DNA of 15,952 bases, from positions 1 to 15,952 of the forward strand of contig CALIJH010000135.1 in assembly GCA_938017765.1 (NCBI GenBank). Direction: 5' to 3'. The notes below the pieces were generated by a model. The model saw nothing but the letters and a program-made list of their open reading frames with translations. It was not told the DNA's origin and made no database searches. The first letter of the stretch is position 1. The number at the start of each line of letters is the position of its first letter. Of the stretch, positions 9,006 to 15,354 are shown in pieces. A program made the translations under genes and the position numbers. This DNA comes from an uncultured Leptotrichia sp. Lineage in GTDB: Bacteria > Fusobacteriota > Fusobacteriia > Fusobacteriales > Leptotrichiaceae.

Positions 9006-10361
9006 CTATTCTAAAATATCGTCGATATCTTCTATCGTTTTCTTGAGAGTTATGACCATAACCTTGTCTTTCGGCTGAATTATATCATCTCCGCCCGGAT
9101 ATATGAGGGCTTCTTCCCTCAAAATACAAACTATCAAGAGATTTGGAATTACTTTCAAATCTTTTATCGGGATACCGATTATCTTGCTTTGAGGACTTAC
9201 TTCAAATACTATAGCCTCTATCCTGTTATCTACAAGTCTATGCAGAGTATTCATTTTCGAGCCTTTGGCATTTATCTTGGAACGAACTACCCTTATAATT
9301 ATGTCAGCTATTACTTTCTTAGGTACGATAATCGAATCCAGACCCTTTTCTTCCAAAATCGGCAATAACAGGGTTCTGTTCATTTTAGTTATAATTTTCC
9401 CCTCATTTACGGATTCTGCAAACATTGAGATTACAATATTTTCTTCATCTTTCTCCGTCAATGCCAGAACAGCGTCATAATTTCTAATCCCTTCATTTAA
9501 TAAAAACTCCTGATCTGTTTCATCTCCGTTTACTACTATTGCATTTGGATAACATTGACTAAGTTTTTCAGCCTTTTCTCTGTCGGATTCTATTATTTTT
9601 ATCTGTTTTCTTATTTTTACGAGTCTTTCGGTCAAATAATGGGAAATAGTCCCTCCGCCTATAATCATAGCCGAATTTATATTTTTATGCTTATATCCCA
9701 TTTCATTGTAAAATTTCATTATTGCGTCGCTTGTCCCTGTAACGTATATGTTGTCATCTTCTTCAAGGATGAAATTTCCTGATGGAATAAACACTTCTTC
9801 CCCTCTTTTTACTATAAATACTATTACTTTTTCGGATGACACTTTGTCAAGGTCTTTCAGCATTATCCCTTTCAGACTGCTTTCACCTGTTATTTCCAAC
9901 TCAAGTATATTGGCTCTGTTTGAAAAAATACTGTCCACGCTTACGGCATTGGGAAATTTCAGTTTATTTATTATACTTTTGGCAGCTTCTTCTTCGGGAT
10001 TTATCATCATTGATATTCCCAACCCTTCCCTTACAAATTTAGTATTTGCAGTGTATTCAGGGTTTCTTACTCTGGCAATGGTATACTTCGCACCTATTTT
10101 CTGGGCAATGATACAGGAAATAATATTCAGTTCGTCGGCTTCAGTTACTGCTATAAAAACATCGGCTTTATCGGCTCCCGCTTCAATAAGATTTTCATAA
10201 GATGCTCCGTTTCCTACGAGCCCCGTTATATCGTTAGTGTCTATTATCTTATTTAATATTTCTTCTCTTTTTTCAATGAGAATGACATCATTCCCCTCCT
10301 GAGATAATTCGGTACAGAGAGACTCTCCTACCACTCCTGCCCCTACTATTACTATTTTCAT
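9006..10361 (-). CDS. trkA: Trk system regulatory subunit TrkA (two RCK domains)
   Basis: This 451-residue cytoplasmic, nucleotide-binding subunit assembles under TrkH and gates K+ flow. It has two RCK_N-RCK_C halves. The first Rossmann motif is GAGVVG (7-12) with acidic E30 at the end of strand 2, the usual sign of NAD(H) binding. The second is GGGTIS (235-240) with E258. The second motif has serine instead of the last glycine, so the C-terminal nucleotide site may be altered. RCK_C regions fall at about 140-218 and 371-451. The length is typical of TrkA and the start carries AAGAAGG about seven bases upstream. It is the first gene of the trkA-trkH operon and ends in TAG. Confidence 0.95.
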   Translation of the reverse strand: MKIVIVGAGVVGESLCTELSQEGNDVILIEKREEILNKIIDTNDITGLVGNGASYENLIEAGADKADVFIAVTEADELNIISCIIAQKIGAKYTIARVRNPEYTANTKFVREGLGISMMINPEEEAAKSIINKLKFPNAVSVDSIFSNRANILELEITGESSLKGIMLKDLDKVSSEKVIVFIVKRGEEVFIPSGNFILEEDDNIYVTGTSDAIMKFYNEMGYKHKNINSAMIIGGGTISHYLTERLVKIRKQIKIIESDREKAEKLSQCYPNAIVVNGDETDQEFLLNEGIRNYDAVLALTEKDEENIVISMFAESVNEGKIITKMNRTLLLPILEEKGLDSIIVPKKVIADIIIRVVRSKINAKGSKMNTLHRLVDNRIEAIVFEVSPQSKIIGIPIKDLKVIPNLLIVCILREEALIYPGGDDIIQPKDKVMVITLKKTIEDIDDILE

Positions 10362-10468
10362 ATATACCTTCTTTCTTCTATTTTTTTATACTTTTTCTAT
10401 ATTTTTTTCTATATTAAAGTTAGATTTTTACTCTCTTTAACTTTTTCTTTTTTTTTTCTGACATACGT

Positions 10469-10497
10469 ATTATATTTTATTTTCGCTTCATATACAA
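10469..10497 (-). promoter_or_regulatory. Likely promoter of the trkA-trkH operon
   Basis: On the minus strand, TTGTAT (10492-10497), 17 bases and a perfect TATAAT (10469-10474) form a promoter about 100 bases upstream of the trkA start. The -35 box is partial (TTG kept). The leader of about 100 bases is A-rich with no clear fold, so no riboswitch is claimed. Confidence 0.5.
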
Positions 10498-10555
10498 GCA
10501 TTATTTTTATATTTTTTCAGATTTTGATTTTTTTACTTTCTTTTTAGCATTATAC

Positions 10556-10725
10556 GAAGCTGTCTTATAAGTTAAAAATAAATTCTCTGACATAAAATGA
10601 TATATTTTAAATAATTGAAGAAATACTACAAGAATTGAGAAATACTATTTTCATTGATTTTATAAAAATAATAAAATGTATATAACTTATGATTGAGATA
10701 TTTTTTCACCTTATGAAACAGTCTC
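10556..10725. mobile_element. MITE-like element, 170 bp, with imperfect terminal inverted repeats
   Basis: The left end GAAGCTGTCTTATAAG (from 10556) matches the inverted right end GAGACTGTTTCATAAG (ending at 10725). About 18 of the outer 24 bases agree. The right half (10640-10725) is clearly related to positions 22-107, about three quarters identical by hand, which marks it as a dispersed repeat. There is no coding capacity and no transposase. No target-site duplication could be identified at the presumed edges, so the exact limits are uncertain. It lies in the gap between the lipoprotein gene and the trkA promoter. Confidence 0.6.
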
Positions 10726-10757
10726 AAATTTATATATTGTACTATTTTTGTGCTATT

Positions 10758-10808
10758 TTAGCACTCAAAAAAAATAGCCAATATTGACTATTTTATGATT
10801 TTTTTCAT
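10758..10808 (-). pseudogene. Possible decayed start of a second small lipoprotein gene
   Basis: On the minus strand TAAGGAGAG and an ATG at 10808 give MKKIIK then TAG. Reading through the TAG gives SILAIFFEC, then TAA. The whole looks like a lipoprotein signal peptide ending in the lipobox cysteine. The SD-to-ATG spacing (seven bases) and the bases around the start closely match the lipoprotein gene that starts at 11044 (GGAG, seven bases, ATGAAAAAAATC). A duplicated and broken paralogue is the simplest reading. The stretch is too short to exclude chance, and it overlaps a terminator-like palindrome. Confidence 0.25.
10767..10794 (-). terminator. Rho-independent terminator downstream of the lipoprotein gene
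   Basis: AAAATAGCCAATATTGACTA and the next four bases (10771-10794) form a 24-base palindrome with a single mismatched pair. Read on the minus strand, the stem runs directly into eight Ts (complement of 10767-10774). It lies about 110 bases after the lipoprotein stop codon. A second perfect small hairpin, GTGCTA-TTT-TAGCAC, lies at 10750-10764 but has no T-run behind it on either strand. Confidence 0.5.
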
Positions 10809-10824
10809 TTTTACTCTCCTTAGA

Positions 10825-10902
10825 CTGTATAGGACTATAATAGCTTCAAAACTATCAACTATACAGCTTTAAAGCTAATCTTTGAAAGTATATTTATATA
10901 CT
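10825..10902 (-). repeat. Cluster of three inverted repeats just downstream of the lipoprotein gene
   Basis: There are three perfect inverted repeats. CTGTATAG (10825-10832) pairs with CTATACAG (10859-10866) and encloses a weaker ATAG/CTAT pair. AGCTTTAAAGCT (10865-10876) is a full palindrome. AGTATA-TTTA-TATACT (10887-10902) lies one base from the lipoprotein stop codon. On the minus strand the first stem ends just before the ribosome binding site of the short open reading frame at 10808. They could be a 3'-end structure or a small structured RNA. No known RNA family was recognised. Confidence 0.4.
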
Positions 10903-10903
10903 A

Positions 10904-11044
10904 TTATTCCCAAACGTATTCTTGACCATCATAAAATCTTATACATTTTTTATCACCCTGATAATCAAGACATTTATTTGGATTTACAGCAACACAACTT
11001 ATTAATAACATCGCCAAAATAAATAATATTAGGATTTTTTTCAT
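10904..11044 (-). CDS. Small lipoprotein of 46 residues, function unknown
   Basis: MKKILILFILAMLLISC is a clean lipoprotein signal peptide with lipobox LISC, cysteine 17 being the lipidated residue. The mature chain is only 30 residues and has two more cysteines (C25, C34) and an acidic, aromatic end (GQEYVWE). The frame is open further upstream, to an ATG at 11101 inside the preceding gene. The start at 11044 is preferred because AAAGGAG lies seven bases before it and the signal peptide begins there. An ATG at 11050 is only one base from the GGAG. It follows the lipase-like gene by 22 bases and is probably cotranscribed with it. Anchoring in the inner or outer membrane is expected. A partner role to the lipase-like protein is inference only. 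Confidence 0.75.
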   Translation of the reverse strand: MKKILILFILAMLLISCVAVNPNKCLDYQGDKKCIRFYDGQEYVWE

Positions 11045-11066
11045 TTTCATTCTCCTTTGTTTCAGA

Positions 11067-12404
11067 TTATCTTGTAAATGATTTTCCCGATGTTTTTTCA
11101 TCTATATATTTTCCGTCTTTATATACTTCATTAAATCTCGGTTCTATTTCATTAGCATATTTTTGCAGTTCTTCTATTCTTTCCACTGTCTTTTCATTAT
11201 CGGAATAATGCTGTACGAAATTGAGTGCGAAACTATTTCCATACATTTCTTTTATCATTTCTTCCCTTCTTGTATTATATTCTACAGGAATTGCAAGAGT
11301 GTTGGAAGTTTTATATGCTCCTTTTCCATGTGTACCTACTTTGAATTTTAATGTGTAAAATTCTGTTCCTTCGATTTTTTCAACAGTAGTCAATATAGCA
11401 TTCCCATTACCCGGTACAATACTCATAAATTTATAGTTATTTATAAATTTTCCGGGATTAGTATCAGGAGCAGGGTCTATCGTTAGACATCTTAAATCAA
11501 GATGAGAAGCCGAATGCATTGCTTCCCCTCCTCCTTTCGAATGTCCGTTTACATCGGTCAATGTCTGATAGCCGTTATGTTCAGTCTTATACTTCTCTTT
11601 TATTCTTTTAGCAAACTCCAAAGCAGCTTCTTGATTTTCGGATATCATAAATGCTGAAATAACATCATTTGACCAGTCTTTTCTTGCATATTTACCATTT
11701 TCCCCTTTTTCAATGTATTCTTTCAGTATTTCATTACCTTCAAAATCTTTTAATTCTTTTGGGCTGTCTTTTCTAAACATAGAACTTGGATCCTGACTTG
11801 CTCCAAATATTATTTCTACGTTTTTTGTTCTCCTGTTTCCTATTACCAATGCTGACATTCCTGTTTTTGTATCAATATATGGTTCTTCCAATATTTCATA
11901 ATTTTTTAAAAATTTTTTTAAATCTCTATTTTTGAAATCAATTTTTCCGTTTTTTAAATTATTAAAATCTTCTAAGGCTTCAGTCGAATTATTAAATCTT
12001 TGCATTACCGCTATTTTACCGTCTATATCACGGGAATCAAAATTTTTCAATGTCTTTATAGCCATATCGATATTTTTACCGTTTAGCGTTCTTTCCCTTG
12101 CTTCCGCTTTTACTACGGCGTCATCAGGACTTTTCCAGTCATATGTAGCGTGTCCTACAGTAAAGTTAGCCCTTACAAGGGGGATTACAGGGTCTCCTTT
12201 TTTCCTGTCCATAACAAAATCTTCTCTTCTTTTGTCTAAATCTTTTGTTTTTTCTATTTCATCAATTATTTTGTAAATTCTTTCAGGATTTGTTGTGAAA
12301 TTTTTTGGATTATAATACTTATAATCATCAGGTTTTGCATTTTTTTCCCTTTCATAATTCAACTCCTGTTCATAAACTATCCTTTTTGCATCTCTAAGAT
12401 TCAT
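11067..12404 (-). CDS. Lipase-like alpha/beta hydrolase with GHSKG motif
   Basis: This 445-residue protein has a nucleophile elbow at GHSKGGGEA (287-295, S289), close to the GHSKGG form of class 3 lipase/DUF2974-like hydrolases. Strand VEIIFGAS (196-203), the segment KDWSNDVISAF (242-252), the acidic candidates in IDPAPD (D310, D314) and H359 in VGTHGKG are in the order expected for a Ser-Asp-His triad. The triad assignment is by position, not alignment. The N-terminal about 170 residues are charged, helical and unlike any domain I recognise. There is no signal peptide or membrane segment, so it is cytoplasmic or exported by a non-Sec route. The start has GGGAG nine bases upstream. It has its own promoter and is followed by the small lipoprotein gene. 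A phospholipase toxin, a housekeeping esterase or an inactive relative are all possible. Confidence 0.7.
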   Translation of the reverse strand: MNLRDAKRIVYEQELNYEREKNAKPDDYKYYNPKNFTTNPERIYKIIDEIEKTKDLDKRREDFVMDRKKGDPVIPLVRANFTVGHATYDWKSPDDAVVKAEARERTLNGKNIDMAIKTLKNFDSRDIDGKIAVMQRFNNSTEALEDFNNLKNGKIDFKNRDLKKFLKNYEILEEPYIDTKTGMSALVIGNRRTKNVEIIFGASQDPSSMFRKDSPKELKDFEGNEILKEYIEKGENGKYARKDWSNDVISAFMISENQEAALEFAKRIKEKYKTEHNGYQTLTDVNGHSKGGGEAMHSASHLDLRCLTIDPAPDTNPGKFINNYKFMSIVPGNGNAILTTVEKIEGTEFYTLKFKVGTHGKGAYKTSNTLAIPVEYNTRREEMIKEMYGNSFALNFVQHYSDNEKTVERIEELQKYANEIEPRFNEVYKDGKYIDEKTSGKSFTR

Positions 12405-12442
12405 AATATACCACTCCCTTATAAAATGTATTTTTATTGTAT

Positions 12443-12470
12443 TTTATAATGTAATACATAAGTTTGTCAA
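12443..12470 (-). promoter_or_regulatory. Strong sigma-70 promoter for the lipase-like gene
   Basis: On the minus strand a perfect TTGACA (12465-12470) is followed after 16 bases by TATAAA (12443-12448). Transcription would start about 32 bases before the ATG at 12404. The -10 region is framed by an imperfect dyad, TGTATT and AATACA separated by nine bases (12438-12458), which could be an operator. No hairpin terminator is seen between hemB and this gene, so some read-through is possible. Confidence 0.65.
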
Positions 12471-12488
12471 ATTTCAGCAAAATCTACT

Positions 12489-13478
12489 CTAAATATTGAT
12501 AACACTAATTTCCTCGTCCAAATAGCGTGCTATATTTTTTGCAAAATATGTTATTACCGCATTTGCTCCCGCCCTTTTGAAAGCGTACATCTGTTCCATA
12601 ACTATATTTTTCTCATTTATCCAGCCATTAATCGCAGCAGCTTTCACCATGGAGTACTCTCCTGAAACACTGTAAGCTATGACAGGTACATCAAAAGTTT
12701 CCTTTACTTTGGAAAGTATGTCCAGATAAGCTAACGCAGGCTTCACTATTACCATATCTGCTCCCTGCTCCAAATCCGATCTCACTTCGCTCATAGCGTC
12801 TCCGACATATCTGAAATCCATTTGATAAGACTTTCTGTCTCCAAATTTTGGAGCCGAATCCGCCGCATCTCTAAAAGGTCCGTAAAAAGAAGACGAATAT
12901 TTTACCGAATAGGACATAATCGGGATATTGCTAAAATTATTTTCAGCCAAAATTCGGGATATTTTTTCCACTCTCCCGTCCATCATATCTGACGGAGCGA
13001 TTATATCCGCTCCCGCCTTTGCGTAAGACAGTGCTATTTTCGCAAGCACTTCGAGAGTTTCATCATTTTTTACATATCCTTTTTCGTCGAGTATTCCGCA
13101 ATGTCCGTGGTTTGTGTATTCGCAGCAGCACACATCTCCGATAATCAAAAAATTGGGATATTTTTTCTTTATATATCTGATTGCTTTCTGGATTATACCA
13201 TTTTCATTGTAACTTTCTGTAGCGTATTCATCTTTATGCTTCGGTATTCCGAATAATAATATTGAATTTATTCCGAGTTTTACAAGCTCTTCCAACTCTT
13301 CATTAATTCTGTCAATGGAATATCTGAATATCCCGGGCATTGAGCTGATTTCATTTTTTATATTTTCTCCTTCTTCAATAAAAATAGGATAAATCAAATC
13401 ACTCTTTTCAATATATACATCTTTTACTAAATTTCTTATTGCACTGTTATTTCTCAATTTTCTATGTCTTTTATACAT
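12489..13478 (-). CDS. hemB: Delta-aminolevulinic acid dehydratase (porphobilinogen synthase)
   Basis: This cytosolic enzyme condenses two 5-aminolevulinate molecules to porphobilinogen, the pyrrole precursor of all tetrapyrroles. Numbered from the chosen start (329 residues), the Schiff-base lysines are K193 (SVKYSSSFYGPFR) and K246 (VKPALAYLDI). The zinc-site cysteines are C117, C119 and C127 in DVCCCEYTNHGHCG, so this is a zinc-type enzyme. The frame is open to an ATG at 13526 that would overlap sirC by 26 bases and add 16 residues unlike the family. The start at 13478 is preferred: it has AAAAGGTG about eight bases upstream and begins with MYKRHRKLRNN, the usual HemB N-terminus. It follows sirC by 22 bases and is probably cotranscribed with it. 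No other heme gene lies in the window, so siroheme or cobalamin may be the end product. Confidence 0.95.
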   Translation of the reverse strand: MYKRHRKLRNNSAIRNLVKDVYIEKSDLIYPIFIEEGENIKNEISSMPGIFRYSIDRINEELEELVKLGINSILLFGIPKHKDEYATESYNENGIIQKAIRYIKKKYPNFLIIGDVCCCEYTNHGHCGILDEKGYVKNDETLEVLAKIALSYAKAGADIIAPSDMMDGRVEKISRILAENNFSNIPIMSYSVKYSSSFYGPFRDAADSAPKFGDRKSYQMDFRYVGDAMSEVRSDLEQGADMVIVKPALAYLDILSKVKETFDVPVIAYSVSGEYSMVKAAAINGWINEKNIVMEQMYAFKRAGANAVITYFAKNIARYLDEEISVINI

Positions 13479-13500
13479 TTCAAACACCTTTTCATATTTT

Positions 13501-13977
13501 TTAATAGTTAATTTTTGAAATCTCATCTATAACCTGCTGTATTCTCCCTTTTAGTGCCTTAGATCTCCTACAGCTTTTTCCGTATGAACCTATCCCGATT
13601 TGAAATTCATCATTTTTCACTATTGCTGCAAACATTGAGTTCATCTCGGTTTTTGAGGAAACATTATTCACAAGGATATTTTCATTCATACATATATGGG
13701 CTATTTTATTATTCAGCTCAATATCATCCGTAGCCGCTACTACCATAAAATAATTTTTCACAAGTCCTTTTATTTCATCTTCATTATGGGACACATTCTG
13801 ATTGACTGTTTTTATATCTTTATCTTTCAATAATTCTTCTTCAGTAATCTTTTCAGAATATACGGTAATTTTTGCTCCATATTCCTTCAAAGTTTGAGCT
13901 TTTCTTGTACCTGTTTTCCCTCCTCCTATAATTAGTATTTCTTTATTCGCAACATCTACAAATATTGGAAAAAACAT
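13501..13977 (-). CDS. sirC: Precorrin-2 dehydrogenase (SirC/CysG N-terminal type)
   Basis: This 158-residue protein oxidises precorrin-2 to sirohydrochlorin with NAD+. Relatives of CysG/Met8 type also insert iron to make siroheme. The NAD motif is ILIIGGGKTGTRKAQTL (14-30, GGG at 18-20). AATDDIELNN (81-90) holds the conserved aspartate (D84 or D85) that serves catalysis in the family. LVNNVSS (102-108) and GSYGKS (130-135) match the following conserved blocks. At 158 residues it is shorter than CysG-type or Met8-type domains of over 200 and lacks most of the C-terminal helical part, as in the short forms common in Clostridia and relatives. Chelatase activity is therefore doubtful. GAGGTG lies about six bases before the start. 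It is the first gene of the sirC-hemB unit, driven by the promoter at 14027-14055. Confidence 0.85.
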   Translation of the reverse strand: MFFPIFVDVANKEILIIGGGKTGTRKAQTLKEYGAKITVYSEKITEEELLKDKDIKTVNQNVSHNEDEIKGLVKNYFMVVAATDDIELNNKIAHICMNENILVNNVSSKTEMNSMFAAIVKNDEFQIGIGSYGKSCRRSKALKGRIQQVIDEISKINY

Positions 13978-14026
13978 AATTCACCTCTTTTTTTATTAAA
14001 TTTTCATTTTTATAGTTTGTATATAC

Positions 14027-14055
14027 ATTATAATAGTTATTAAAACTTTTTGCAA
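14027..14055 (-). promoter_or_regulatory. Promoter of the sirC-hemB operon
   Basis: On the minus strand TTGCAA (14050-14055), exactly 17 bases and a perfect TATAAT (14027-14032) form a near-consensus promoter. The predicted start, near 14020, gives a leader of about 43 bases, too short for a cobalamin riboswitch. Confidence 0.65.
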
Positions 14056-14117
14056 CTGTTATTTTTATATCATTATTATCTAAAATTTCTCATTCTTTAC
14101 GATTTATTACTTTTCTC

Positions 14118-14159
14118 AAATTTCTTAAATTTCTCTAATTTTTTAAATTTCTTAAATTT
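14118..14159. repeat. Direct repeat of a 15-base AT-rich motif
   Basis: AAATTTCTTAAATTT occurs exactly at 14118-14132 and 14145-14159, 27 bases apart, inside a very AT-rich stretch between mnmH and sirC. Further partial copies flank them. It looks like low-complexity DNA or upstream promoter-type AT tracts. No gene or terminator with a GC stem is seen in 13978-14239. Confidence 0.5.
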
Positions 14160-14239
14160 TTATTTTTTTTAATTTTTTATATTAAGCTTTTTATAATTAC
14201 TGATTTTATTATTTTTCTGTCTTTTTATTTTCTGATTTA

Positions 14240-15268
14240 TTATTTTTTACCGAAAATATATTCTGTTATCTCATTGACACATTTTTCCTCATCCGTATTC
14301 TGAAAAATCTTTTCAAAATCTTTATGTTTCGTAGTGTATACTTTGTCATAATATTTTTCAATCAGATTTTTTATAGCGGTCTCATATTCTTCTTCTTCTA
14401 TATTTTTTACATATTCATTTACCTGTTTTTCACCTATATATCTTTCAAGGCTTTTAAGTGCTTTAATTATTTCTTCTTTCGTATATCCGTCTTTGAGATA
14501 ATCTTCTTTTATAATTTCTATTCTTTTTTTCAGCTCTGTTTCTATGAGTAATTTTCTCGAATTTATTATTTTTCTGTATAAATACTCGGGCATAATAATA
14601 TTCCCTATCCTCTTACTTTCTCCTTCAACAATGATTTTTCCTGTCCGAAATGACAGAAAACTGTTCAATACATTGGATTCAAAAAATTTCTGGGAATACT
14701 TTTCTCCCAGCCCGATACTTCCCAGTAATGAACCTCTATGATTGGCACATTTTTCAAGGTCGAGTACATCATATCCTTTTTTTTCGAGAACTTTTAGTAT
14801 CTTTGTCTTTCCTGAACCTGTTTTTCCATATAAAGTTATAAATTCAGCATTTTCAATCATTTCAGGCAGTTTTTCATTTAAGTATTGTCTGTATCCTTTA
14901 TATCCTTTCAGCAATTTCACTACAGGCAAGGAAAATTCCTTAAAAAGAGAGACTACTGTCGACGACCTCATCCCTCCCCTTGCACAATATACAACCAATT
15001 CACTGTTCTTTTCTACGTGCTTATCCATTTCCATATATATGTCATACACTTTTGGTCCTACTGTTTTCAATGCTTCTTTTATAGCCTCTTTTTTTCCCTG
15101 CTCCTTATACATTGTTCCTATTTTTTCTCTTTCACTGTCAGAAAAAACGGGAATGTTTATAGCTTCGGGTATATGGGCTTCTTTATATTCTTTAGGACTT
15201 CTCACGTCTATAAATACGAGCTTTTTATTTTTTTTCAATAAATCTTCATAACTTTGAGCAATAATCAT
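14240..15268 (-). CDS. mnmH: tRNA 2-selenouridine synthase
   Basis: This enzyme (also called SelU or YbbB) converts 2-thiouridine at the wobble position of tRNA(Lys), tRNA(Glu) and tRNA(Gln) to 2-selenouridine, through a geranylated intermediate, using selenophosphate. The N-terminal rhodanese domain (about 1-130) carries C95 in YCARGGMRS, the expected catalytic cysteine, and FIDVRSPKEY (19-28). The second domain has a P-loop GKTGSGKT (148-155), the family block NHRGSLLGSIG (176-186) and EGESKRIGN (215-223). Its length of 342 residues is near the usual 350-370. The start has GGAGG nine bases upstream. It implies that the genome encodes SelD, which is not in this window. The phosphatase gene upstream on the same strand is 86 bases away. 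Confidence 0.95.
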   Translation of the reverse strand: MIIAQSYEDLLKKNKKLVFIDVRSPKEYKEAHIPEAINIPVFSDSEREKIGTMYKEQGKKEAIKEALKTVGPKVYDIYMEMDKHVEKNSELVVYCARGGMRSSTVVSLFKEFSLPVVKLLKGYKGYRQYLNEKLPEMIENAEFITLYGKTGSGKTKILKVLEKKGYDVLDLEKCANHRGSLLGSIGLGEKYSQKFFESNVLNSFLSFRTGKIIVEGESKRIGNIIMPEYLYRKIINSRKLLIETELKKRIEIIKEDYLKDGYTKEEIIKALKSLERYIGEKQVNEYVKNIEEEEYETAIKNLIEKYYDKVYTTKHKDFEKIFQNTDEEKCVNEITEYIFGKK

Positions 15269-15354
15269 CTTTATTTTCCTCCAAAAAATTTCTCCTTTTA
15301 AAATCTCCTCCCCTTTGGATTTTATTCATTAATTTCCGAATTTTATTTTTTCTT

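Noticed and set aside
11045..11101. Extended lipoprotein start at 11101 inside the lipase-like gene
   Set aside because: It would put 19 charged residues ahead of a complete lipoprotein signal peptide. AAAGGAG placed seven bases before 11044 marks the real start.
13479..13526. Extended hemB start at 13526 overlapping sirC
   Set aside because: The extra 16 residues do not fit the family N-terminus, and the ATG at 13478 has the better ribosome binding site and gives the usual length.
14056..14239. CRISPR-like array in the AT-rich gap before sirC
   Set aside because: Only one 15-base motif repeats exactly, with irregular AT-rich surroundings and no spacer-like unique sequences or cas genes.
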